A stretch of 26,846 nucleotides of DNA from NCBI GenBank assembly GCA_038247995.1, contig JBBRUG010000035.1, positions 1-26,846 on the forward strand, in the 5' to 3' direction. Numbering within the stretch: position 1 is the stretch's first letter; every line of letters starts with the position of its first letter. The notes below the pieces were generated by a model, which saw only the letters and a list, made by a program, of their open reading frames with translations, ran no database searches and had not been told where the DNA came from. This DNA comes from JBBRUG01 sp038247995 (lineage in GTDB: Bacteria; Chloroflexota; Chloroflexia; Chloroflexales; Chloroflexaceae). Positions 1 to 7,643 of this stretch are shown here, one piece after another. The translations under genes and the position numbers were made by a program.

Positions 1-196
1 GACCCAGCGTGGTCGCCCCGCCCGCAGCGCCCGTCCCACTCGCCCCGCCCGCAGCGCCCTGAAGGACGCTGCTCAGCATCGGAGTCTGCGGCCGGCGGGC
101 TGAAGCCCTGGGCCGCCGATGCTGCAACTTCTTACTCGCTACGCAGCGGAGCTGCGTGGGCCTGGTTTCGTATTGCCCTGAAACGGAGATCTGCCG
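1..196. repeat. Gene-free repeat region with direct repeat and nested palindrome
   Basis: No credible gene is visible. A 19-bp direct repeat (CGCCCCGCCCGCAGCGCCC) occurs at 14-32 and again at 41-59, a period of 27 bp. It is followed by a nested palindrome at 74-124: outer arms CAGCATCGG/CCGATGCTG (74-82 and 116-124), middle arms GCGGCC/GGCCGC (88-93 and 111-116) and inner arms GGGCT/AGCCC (97-101 and 104-108). A third small hairpin, ACGCAGC-gga-GCTGCGT, spans 141-157. There is no T-tract, so dispersed palindromic repeats are a better reading than a terminator. Confidence 0.7.
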
Positions 197-763
197 ATGT
201 TTATGTTACCTCTGCCGCGCTGGATCGCTATCGTTGGCGCCCGCCTCCGCCAGGGTGTACGTGTGCGCGCAATCCGAACCGCTGATGGCGACGCGCTCGC
301 GGCGTTGCTGCTCAGCCTGTCGGCGCGCACATGCTACCTGCGCTACCTGAGCCGACGCACATTCGATACTACATCAGCACAGGCCGAGGCGCAGCAGATT
401 ATCCGGCGCAGTCGCGGCGGGATTGTACTGGTTGCCTACGCACCGAGCAACCCGGCAACTCTGCTTGGCCTGGTGGAACTCGTCGTCGATCCCGATAACC
501 CACAAACCGCCGAGATTGCGCTGGTCGTGCGCGATGCCCATCAAGGCCAGCGCATCGGTACGTTGCTGGCACGGCAGGCGCTCTACCTCGCCGAGCGATT
601 GGGCATCACGATGCTGCGTGCAAGCACCTTCGCCAAAAATATCGCCCTGCGCGAACTACTCGATCGGCTCGGCCGCGCAGCGCCCGTAGGGTACGAAGAC
701 GGTGTGCTGGAACTCCTTGTGACGATTAAATCGCCTGACTTGCGCTTGAACTGGGTTGCGTAA
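197..763 (+). CDS. GNAT family N-acetyltransferase
   Basis: 188-aa predicted cytoplasmic acetyl-CoA-dependent N-acetyltransferase; the substrate is unknown. After about 20 residues it carries the GNAT opening VRVRAIRTADGDALAALL, then a strand with conserved polar ends (ALVVRDAHQGQRIGTLLARQ), which is motif A with the Q/R-x-x-G-x-G/A pyrophosphate-binding turn. The C-terminal half (RASTFAKNIALRELLDRLG) matches the motif B pattern in which an Asn precedes the last helix. The overall pattern resembles the stand-alone version of the acetyltransferase domain found in protein lysine acetyltransferases, but that sub-assignment is weak. The start is supported by GGAGA at 185-189, seven bases ahead of ATG. 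The cohesin gene follows after 14 bp, so the two may share a transcript although their functions are not obviously related. Confidence 0.85.
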   Translation: MFMLPLPRWIAIVGARLRQGVRVRAIRTADGDALAALLLSLSARTCYLRYLSRRTFDTTSAQAEAQQIIRRSRGGIVLVAYAPSNPATLLGLVELVVDPDNPQTAEIALVVRDAHQGQRIGTLLARQALYLAERLGITMLRASTFAKNIALRELLDRLGRAAPVGYEDGVLELLVTIKSPDLRLNWVA

Positions 764-777
764 CTACGAGGTGCCCC

Positions 778-1356
778 ATGCGTCTATCTCGCCTGATCCT
801 GCTCGCTCTCTGCGGCCTGGTGCTCGCCACAACGCCGGGCCTGGCTGCGCGCCCCGCCGATGCGCCGCCCGTGCTTTCGCTCGCCCCGCCTAGTGCATCC
901 ATCGCCGCCGACCAGACCTTCGATGTGGAGGTGCAGATCAGCAATACGACGAACCTTGGCGCGTGGGAGTTCGGCCTAACGTATGACCCGGCCCTGCTCA
1001 CGCTTGTCGGCGTAACACCTGCGCCCGCATTCGGCGGCAGCACTGATTGTGACGCGGCCCAGGCCCGCTGTGCGCTCACGCTCGGCCCGCGCTTCCGCCG
1101 CGACGGCGCCTCGGTTGGCATGGTTTCGCACGGCGCAGCACCGGGCTTCAGCAGCAGCGGGACGATCGCCATCCTGCATTTCCAACCCGCCGGACGCGCC
1201 GGCACAACGGCGCTCCAACTCAGCGAGGCGCTGCTGGCCGACCCGCAGGCCAACCCGATCACGCCGCACGTGCAGGCGGCCCGGCTTACGCTGCACGCCG
1301 ACGGCTATCGGATTTTCTTGCCCACAGCGGCCCAGCGCGCAGGAGGCGCCGAATGA
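778..1356 (+). CDS. Secreted single-cohesin domain protein
   Basis: 192-aa exported protein. Residues 1-24 form a signal peptide (MRLSRLILLALCGLVLATTP, then GLA-A as the likely cleavage site). Residues about 32-170 form one cohesin-type beta-sandwich: the pattern V-x-V-x-I-S-N followed by LGAWEFGLTYDPALLTLVGV is the typical cohesin first half, and GTIAILHFQPAGRAGTTALQ the second half. Cohesins bind dockerin modules, and the next gene, overlapping by four bases (ATGA), encodes a protein with an N-terminal dockerin. No anchoring motif (LPxTG, S-layer homology domain or transmembrane helix) is visible. The C-terminus, YRIFLPTAAQRAGG, loosely recalls the IYLPLV tail of the 1118-aa protein downstream. 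A Shine-Dalgarno-like GAGGTG at 768-773 supports the start. The fold call is good; partner specificity is inferred from adjacency. Confidence 0.8.
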   Translation: MRLSRLILLALCGLVLATTPGLAARPADAPPVLSLAPPSASIAADQTFDVEVQISNTTNLGAWEFGLTYDPALLTLVGVTPAPAFGGSTDCDAAQARCALTLGPRFRRDGASVGMVSHGAAPGFSSSGTIAILHFQPAGRAGTTALQLSEALLADPQANPITPHVQAARLTLHADGYRIFLPTAAQRAGGAE

Positions 1357-4300
1357 TCCAGCGTATTATTGCGGCAACCCTCGCCCTGTTCGCCCTCGGC
1401 GCAGCGCTCTGGTTCGGCGGAAGTGTCGCCGCCCAATCCGCCACACCGCCAACCGAATGCCGCCCGGCCGACATCAATTGCGACGGCCAGGTCGATGTGG
1501 TCGATCTCCAGCAGATCAGCCAGGCCATCGGCGCGCCGGCCCCGGCCGCCGCCGGCCGCCTCGATGTGAACGGCGACGGGTTGGTCGATCAGGCCGACCT
1601 TACCGTCGCCCAGCGCCACTGGCGCGCTGCCACAATCGCCCAGGCCGACGATGCTGACGGGCGGCTGGGGTATGCGGTGGACGACGCCGGCAATGTCTTT
1701 GTGCGCTGGCAACTGCCCACCAGCCCCTACGATGTGCCGGTTGAGGTGCTGCGCGAACCGCCGCCCGCCGGCGCGCCCGCTGCCGGCGTCAAGAATGCCG
1801 GAGTGGTCGCCACCGTCGCCCCGATCACGGATAACGCCACCGCCCTACCGCTGCTCGGCATTCACTGGGAAACCCTGCGCAACGGCTTTGAAACCGACGC
1901 GAACGGCGATCCGGTCGCGCTCGGCAGTATTGCCGAGGTGCATAATTATGTCGAGCAAGGTATTAACCCGATGCTCGCCGACTGGCTGGCCAACCGCGAG
2001 CCGGGCGTGGCGCGGGTGTTTGGCCTGGGCTACCAGGACGCCGCCTTTACTGGCACCGGCGTATACACTTACTGGGTGCGCCAGGGCGCGACGCTGCTCG
2101 GCCCGCTCACGATCGACACCCGCAAGCGCACCGCCCTGCCCGCCCCGCTCGGCCTGAGCGCCTTCGACGGCGCCGTGGAGATCGAGCCGCGCATTCCCAC
2201 CGTCGGCGGCGCAGTAAACAGCGCCACGCGCCAGAAGGCGCTGCGCATCGCCCATGCCAATGTGTTCCTCAACTGGAACCTCGACCTTGGCCTGAGTGAA
2301 AGCAACCCGATCTGGCCGAACGGCTTCAACGTCTGGCGGCGCACCTGCGATCCCGGGCCGATCAACTGCGGCGGCTGGGAGTTAATTAACGAGTACCCAA
2401 TCTTCCCGCAGCCCACGCCCAGCGAAACCACCGCCCCGGCAAGCGCCGGCAATGGCGTGCTGAACTTCGGCGCGGGCCTGCACGACTTCGACTATCACTG
2501 GGCCGACTTCGACCTGAACACGGCCCAGGCCTATTGCTACAGCGTTACTGCGCTCGACCTGTTCGCTCAGGACAGCCCGCTCTCCAGCCAGGCCTGCCTG
2601 CAACCGCCCGACTACCTGCCCACCCAGGCGCCCGTGTTCGAGCGCATCACCACGGTGGAAAATCCAGCCACCGGGCTGTACGACGTAGGCGTAACCTTCA
2701 ACTTCGACCCCGCTGCGCCGAATAACGCCGATTGGCAAGCCTTCGAGCTGTACCGCGCCCCGTCGGCGCAGGCGCTCTGGCCCGAAGAATGGGAGCGCGT
2801 GACAATCTTCTCGCCCGACCGCTGCGGCGAAGACATGGTGATCGGCGACAGCGGCCTGAGCGGCGACGAAGCCTACTGGTACCGCCTGGTTGTGCGCGAC
2901 CGCGCCGGCAATCTGAGTGCGCCCACGGCACCGGCGCAAAGCAAGCCGCAAGACACCACGCCGCCCGCCGCGCCAACCTTCTGCCCCGCGCCGAACGGCA
3001 GCCGGATCTGTCGGGATGCGGACAGCGTAATGGTGCATATCTACCGGCGCTACGAAGCGAATGGCTTCCCGCTCCTGGTTGATCGCGTCCCGGCCGACAC
3101 CTTCGCTTGGGCCAGTTGGAGCGATCCGTACGCACCGCAGCGCGAAACGACCTTCTTCTACGAACTGCGCGCCGCCGATGCTACGGGCAACCTGAGTGAT
3201 CTGTCCACCCTCGGCCTCACGAAAGTACTGAGCGTCGGCCAGGCCCAACCACTGACGCCGCCGGTGCTGCAAACCGTGCAGATCGATGCGGGCTACAACG
3301 GGCAACTCACCTGGACCGCCGCCGCCGGCGCGAATATCAGCGCATTCAACATTTACCGCGCCCAGGGCGACACCGCGCCGAGCCTAGCCGCGATGAGCCT
3401 GATCGCCACTGAGACGCCCGACGATCTAGGCAGCGGCGACGAGAACTACAGCTACACCGATGCTGCCAGTCTGCGCGCCAACGCAATCTACTGGTATGCC
3501 GTCGAAGCCGTGTCGGTCGCCGGCGAACGGGTCGCCTCGTCGCCCTACCCGGTGCGTTACGTCAACCTGGATGATTCTTCAGCACGGCCGCAGGAGAGCC
3601 TGCTCGTGCGCGCCAACTGGGGCGGCTTCAGCGATCCGCCGGGCGTGCAATTGTACATCCGCGACAACGATATGCCCTTCCCGCCGCAGTGCTGCTACGT
3701 GGTCTTCCGCAGTCGCAGCCCGAACGACGGTTTTATTCAGATCACGCCGATCATCCCGTGGGAGTTCCTGGAGCTCTACCTGGACACCGACGTGCAGCCC
3801 GGCGACGAGTTTTACTACCAGGTGCTGCGGATCAACGCGGGCAGCTTCACCGGCAACAGCATCGACCCAACCACAGCGCGCGGTGAGATTATCGCCCGCT
3901 CATCAGTCGTGCGCGTCACCGACATCCCGCCCGCCGACTACGGCTACATCCCGGCCACTGCGCCGCAGCCCGGCTTCTACATTCCCCGCCCCGGCGATCC
4001 GCCCGCTGTGCTGCGCTTCGGCGCCTGGGACGTAACCGTGCGCCAGTACACCAACAGTACCCTGAGCAACCTCGCCGGCACCGGCTTCGTCTCAATCGAA
4101 ACCACCCCCGGCGCCAACTTCCAGGTACGGGTCGATTTCAGCGGCGTCAATGCGCCTTCCGGCGGCGTCGTGCAATCGGTTTCCGGCAATGCCACGGTGC
4201 AGATCGGGCGCACGGCGGTGAATCACCCCGACCGGATCGCCTACTACCTGGAGAATATGCGCCTCGACCCGACCGGCGCGCGGGCCGACCTGACGATCAC

Positions 4301-7300
4301 CGCGTTCGGCCCCGACTTCCGGCGCTACACGCTGGCCAATAGCGGGCCGGGCGCGGCAACCGTCGTGCGCCAGGCCAACACCTTCTTCGCCGACCGCTCG
4401 CTGCGCTTCAGCCAGACTGTGCCGGTGGATCAATCCTGCCTGCAACCGCGCGCCAACCTGGCCTTCCCCTTTGTGCTCAGCGATTGGGCGCTGACGATTG
4501 TGCCCACCGCCGACTTTACAGTGAGCGAAACCGGGGTGCAATTCGGCTCGACCTGCACGGTTTATCAGGATCGTTTCAGCGGGCTGGAGTACGGTGATGA
4601 GCCGGTGCCGGCGCAACTGAACTACCGCAACGACCATTATCTACGCGGGATCTACGCCAGCACGCAGCCGGCGAGCTACAGCAAGGTCAGCGGTCTGAGC
4701 GGCACCTGGGCCAACCTGCTGCCGCTGCCTTACACCACGGCCTTCCCCTTCGGCTTCGAAATCAGCGGCGGCATCCGCGCCATCCGCTTCACCGACGGCG
4801 TGCTGAGCGACGGCGAACTGCTCAACGGCGACCTAAACTTCAGCTACCGCACCGCCACCAACAATGCCACCCTCGACACCTTCAGCGGCACATTCAGCCG
4901 CCTGTCGATCGCGCCCAACGGCGCCCTGACCGGCGACATCAGCAGTACCGACCCGCTCGGTTGGACGGCCTTCAGCGTTGCAACAGGCGATTACTTCCTC
5001 TACACGCCGGCTACGCTCACCGACGCCGCACCCAGCGCCGCCTGGCCGGCCTCGCTCGGCACCAGCGCCAGCGGACTCAGCGGGGATGAACGCGAGCAGC
5101 CGGGGCTCAACGCCCACCAGCACAACCTGAACTGGTTGGCCTGCCCCACGCCCGCTGATCCTGCGGAACCGATCTTCCCCGCCAATGCAGAAAGCGACGT
5201 GGATCTGTACGTCCGCCGCGGCGGCGTGAGCGGTTCGGTAGAAATGCAGCCGCCCGGCGACGGGGTGGATGTGAGCCTGGCCGCATACCAATGGCGCTTC
5301 ACCAGCTTCGCCCAGAGCTGGCTCGACAACTGGCCGACCGCCAACGCCACCACCGGCGACATCACCCTGCCCTACCCCGCCGACGTGACCTTCAGCTTCG
5401 ACCAGTTGCTGCTCGACGAAAGCGGCTGCGTGGTGAGCGGCAGCGTCTTGCCCCGCGAAGAAGAACTGGCCTACTGGCAGCTCACCATTCGGCCCTGGGC
5501 GCTGTTCTTCGACGACGCGAACAAGCTCTGGATCGAGCTCGAAACAGCGATCAGCAACCTGGAACGGATCGACGGCGCAGCGAGCGACCCGCAAGTCGCC
5601 ATTGCCGCCGCCTTCAACCCCAACGGCACCTTCCACGACGGCGAAGTGTATGCACAAGACACGGTCTACACCGTGGACGACTTCTACGTCGTGCTGAACG
5701 ACCTGCGCCTGAGCAACTACACTGCCGCCGTGGGCAGCCGCGAGCGGCCGGGGTGGGATGCGGCGGCCACGCTGGCCCCGGCGCCGTGCCTGCCGCAGAG
5801 CGTGGGCTGTAGCGCCACGCCGGGCCTGGAGGGCGGGTTTGTCGAACTGGAAGCCGGCGTCTACCTGCCGTTCTTCGGCGAGGCGACCGACCCCAACGCC
5901 GACGCGATCTACCTGCTCGGCACAAACGCGTATGTCGGCTTCAACCGTCGCCCGCTCGCCGAGCGCGAAATCAGCCCGGCGCTCGATATTCGCCTCCAGT
6001 TCGAACTGCTCTACGCCCAGGCCCAGAGCGACGGAACGGCGAGTCGCTGGGTGGGGCTGGCCACCGACTCGGGGCGCGACATCAGCATCCTCGACAGCAA
6101 ACTGGTCGAAGTAACCATCGCCGAAATCCCCAACACGCTGGTGGTCGAACCCACGGAAGCGCGGCTCTTCTTCGGCTTCCCATCGGCCACAGCCGCCTTC
6201 CTGGCCGCCGACGAAGCCTGGAACACCCTGCCCGGCAACAGCCCCGCGCCCAACCAGACGGCGCTCGAAACCCGCTTCCGCAACTGGTGCGCAGCAGGAA
6301 CCGCCGGCGACGATACGGGCGCATTCTTCGACCTTGGTTCGGCGGGCTGGGATTGCGACCTGGAGGCGGAACTGGCCGCGCATCTGGCGCGCACCAAGAA
6401 TCTCACCGACTACCGCACGCTCACCGACGGCATCGACGACCAGCTCGACCCGGTGGAGGGCATCGTCACCGACTGGCTGCCCGAAGCACGCTTCGCCGAT
6501 GTCCACATCGGCATTCCGGTATTTGCCGAGAAGCTGAACAGCACCCCGTTGCAACTCCAGTGGGTGCGCGGCGACGCCACCGTCGTGCCGATCCGCGACG
6601 GCGACGGACGGATCGTGGACGGCGAACTGGATCTGCTCCAGATGGACAGCTACGTCACGATCTACAACGGCGAGCGCAGCGGCGACGACGCGAAGGTGCT
6701 GCTGAACGGCGACATGTCGCTGGAATGGGACCCGCAGGGCTCATTCTACCTGGCCGCCGAAGACCTCTACACGACGCTGATCGACCTTGATGTGCGCCTG
6801 GACGCCGACCTGCGCCTGCTCTTCGACATCGACGACCTTGGCTACGGCATTGAGGGCGGGATCACCATGTACGACATCGAAACCGAGGTGGGTGAGATTA
6901 CGCGCGTCGGCGCGGTGGCGGGCTTCACCGTGCGCAACAACGGCATCTACCTGCTCTACGTCGGCGCCGAGTTAGACATGTGGATCGATTTCGAAAATAT
7001 CGGCAACATCAATGTGGGCGGCTCGTTCCTGTTCGGGCGGCTCGACCCGAACAGCCCGGTGCTCGAACGGCAGTACGCCGACGTACTGGATGCGCTCGGC
7101 GAGGCCAACGGCGCGATCCAGGGCGCATACATGCAGGTGTATGCCAACAACGTGCCGATCTTCGAACTGCTGGGCAGTTGCCCCGGCGTGAAGATCAGCG
7201 GCGGCGGCGAAGTGGCCTTCTGGATTTTTACCGAAATCGACGGCCCCGACACCGCCTGGGGCGTACGGCTGGGCGTGAATGCCACCGGCAAAGCGCTCTG

Positions 7301-7553
7301 CGTCGCCTCGGTGAAGGCCAGCGTCACCCTGCAACTAGACAACGACTTCGGCGAAGCGGGGCTCGATCTGAGCGGCGAGGCGTGGGCTGGAGCAGGCTGC
7401 GGCTTCTGCGAGCCGGAGGAATGGCGCACCCAGGCCGACGTGCGCAACGACAAAGGCTGCCTGAAGTGCATCCTGACCCTGGAATTCCTCGTGCCGTTGC
7501 GCGGATCGCCCACCGAACCGGAGTTCGATTTCAGCGGCGAGTGTCCATTTTAG
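1353..7553 (+). CDS. Giant secreted dockerin/FN3-like protein (2066 aa)
   Basis: Exported protein, signal peptide at residues 1-28 (ending VAAQSA). Immediately after it (40-90) lies a type I dockerin with two complete 12-residue calcium loops: D40-x-N42-x-D44-G-Q-V-D48-x-x-D51 and D71-x-N73-x-D75-G-L-V-D79-x-x-D82; C36 and C43 may form a disulfide. Three fibronectin type III-like segments follow at about 419-530, 530-625 and 631-736, each ending in patterns such as YWYRLVVRDRAGN. About 1000 residues of Asp/Gly/Ala-rich, probably beta-rich sequence come next without a recognisable family. The last 290 residues alternate polar and hydrophobic positions and end with two CxxC motifs (C2016/C2019 and C2036/C2039). 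Start chosen by AGGAGG at 1341-1346 and the ATGA overlap with the cohesin gene. Dockerins usually sit at the C-terminus, so the N-terminal position is unusual. No enzymatic domain was recognised; a structural or binding role is inferred. Confidence 0.85.
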   Translation: MIQRIIAATLALFALGAALWFGGSVAAQSATPPTECRPADINCDGQVDVVDLQQISQAIGAPAPAAAGRLDVNGDGLVDQADLTVAQRHWRAATIAQADDADGRLGYAVDDAGNVFVRWQLPTSPYDVPVEVLREPPPAGAPAAGVKNAGVVATVAPITDNATALPLLGIHWETLRNGFETDANGDPVALGSIAEVHNYVEQGINPMLADWLANREPGVARVFGLGYQDAAFTGTGVYTYWVRQGATLLGPLTIDTRKRTALPAPLGLSAFDGAVEIEPRIPTVGGAVNSATRQKALRIAHANVFLNWNLDLGLSESNPIWPNGFNVWRRTCDPGPINCGGWELINEYPIFPQPTPSETTAPASAGNGVLNFGAGLHDFDYHWADFDLNTAQAYCYSVTALDLFAQDSPLSSQACLQPPDYLPTQAPVFERITTVENPATGLYDVGVTFNFDPAAPNNADWQAFELYRAPSAQALWPEEWERVTIFSPDRCGEDMVIGDSGLSGDEAYWYRLVVRDRAGNLSAPTAPAQSKPQDTTPPAAPTFCPAPNGSRICRDADSVMVHIYRRYEANGFPLLVDRVPADTFAWASWSDPYAPQRETTFFYELRAADATGNLSDLSTLGLTKVLSVGQAQPLTPPVLQTVQIDAGYNGQLTWTAAAGANISAFNIYRAQGDTAPSLAAMSLIATETPDDLGSGDENYSYTDAASLRANAIYWYAVEAVSVAGERVASSPYPVRYVNLDDSSARPQESLLVRANWGGFSDPPGVQLYIRDNDMPFPPQCCYVVFRSRSPNDGFIQITPIIPWEFLELYLDTDVQPGDEFYYQVLRINAGSFTGNSIDPTTARGEIIARSSVVRVTDIPPADYGYIPATAPQPGFYIPRPGDPPAVLRFGAWDVTVRQYTNSTLSNLAGTGFVSIETTPGANFQVRVDFSGVNAPSGGVVQSVSGNATVQIGRTAVNHPDRIAYYLENMRLDPTGARADLTITAFGPDFRRYTLANSGPGAATVVRQANTFFADRSLRFSQTVPVDQSCLQPRANLAFPFVLSDWALTIVPTADFTVSETGVQFGSTCTVYQDRFSGLEYGDEPVPAQLNYRNDHYLRGIYASTQPASYSKVSGLSGTWANLLPLPYTTAFPFGFEISGGIRAIRFTDGVLSDGELLNGDLNFSYRTATNNATLDTFSGTFSRLSIAPNGALTGDISSTDPLGWTAFSVATGDYFLYTPATLTDAAPSAAWPASLGTSASGLSGDEREQPGLNAHQHNLNWLACPTPADPAEPIFPANAESDVDLYVRRGGVSGSVEMQPPGDGVDVSLAAYQWRFTSFAQSWLDNWPTANATTGDITLPYPADVTFSFDQLLLDESGCVVSGSVLPREEELAYWQLTIRPWALFFDDANKLWIELETAISNLERIDGAASDPQVAIAAAFNPNGTFHDGEVYAQDTVYTVDDFYVVLNDLRLSNYTAAVGSRERPGWDAAATLAPAPCLPQSVGCSATPGLEGGFVELEAGVYLPFFGEATDPNADAIYLLGTNAYVGFNRRPLAEREISPALDIRLQFELLYAQAQSDGTASRWVGLATDSGRDISILDSKLVEVTIAEIPNTLVVEPTEARLFFGFPSATAAFLAADEAWNTLPGNSPAPNQTALETRFRNWCAAGTAGDDTGAFFDLGSAGWDCDLEAELAAHLARTKNLTDYRTLTDGIDDQLDPVEGIVTDWLPEARFADVHIGIPVFAEKLNSTPLQLQWVRGDATVVPIRDGDGRIVDGELDLLQMDSYVTIYNGERSGDDAKVLLNGDMSLEWDPQGSFYLAAEDLYTTLIDLDVRLDADLRLLFDIDDLGYGIEGGITMYDIETEVGEITRVGAVAGFTVRNNGIYLLYVGAELDMWIDFENIGNINVGGSFLFGRLDPNSPVLERQYADVLDALGEANGAIQGAYMQVYANNVPIFELLGSCPGVKISGGGEVAFWIFTEIDGPDTAWGVRLGVNATGKALCVASVKASVTLQLDNDFGEAGLDLSGEAWAGAGCGFCEPEEWRTQADVRNDKGCLKCILTLEFLVPLRGSPTEPEFDFSGECPF

Positions 7554-7556
7554 GTA

Positions 7557-7593
7557 CGCCGTAGCGACGACCCGAGGGGTCGTCGCTACGGCG
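7557..7593. repeat. Perfect 17-bp stem hairpin between two surface-protein genes
   Basis: Arms 7557-7573 (CGCCGTAGCGACGACCC) and 7577-7593 are exact reverse complements around a GAG loop, three bases after the stop codon of the 2066-aa gene. The run of T expected of an intrinsic terminator is absent on either side. The sequence is of the GTAG-CGACCC-GGGTCG-CTAC type, so it may be a dispersed palindromic element. It could still slow transcription or protect the upstream mRNA from 3' decay. Confidence 0.75.
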
Positions 7594-7643
7594 CATCGGG
7601 AACGGTCGTCCGTCGTCCATCTCCATCACAAAGGTCTCACCAT

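Noticed and set aside
2382..3305. 307-codon minus-strand open frame
   Set aside because: Antisense to the FN3-like part of the dockerin protein; composition of a shadow frame.
4833..6554. Long open frame of 573 codons on the minus strand
   Set aside because: It lies wholly antisense to the 2066-aa gene, has no recognisable motif and a Val/Gly/Ala/Arg composition expected of a GC-rich shadow frame.
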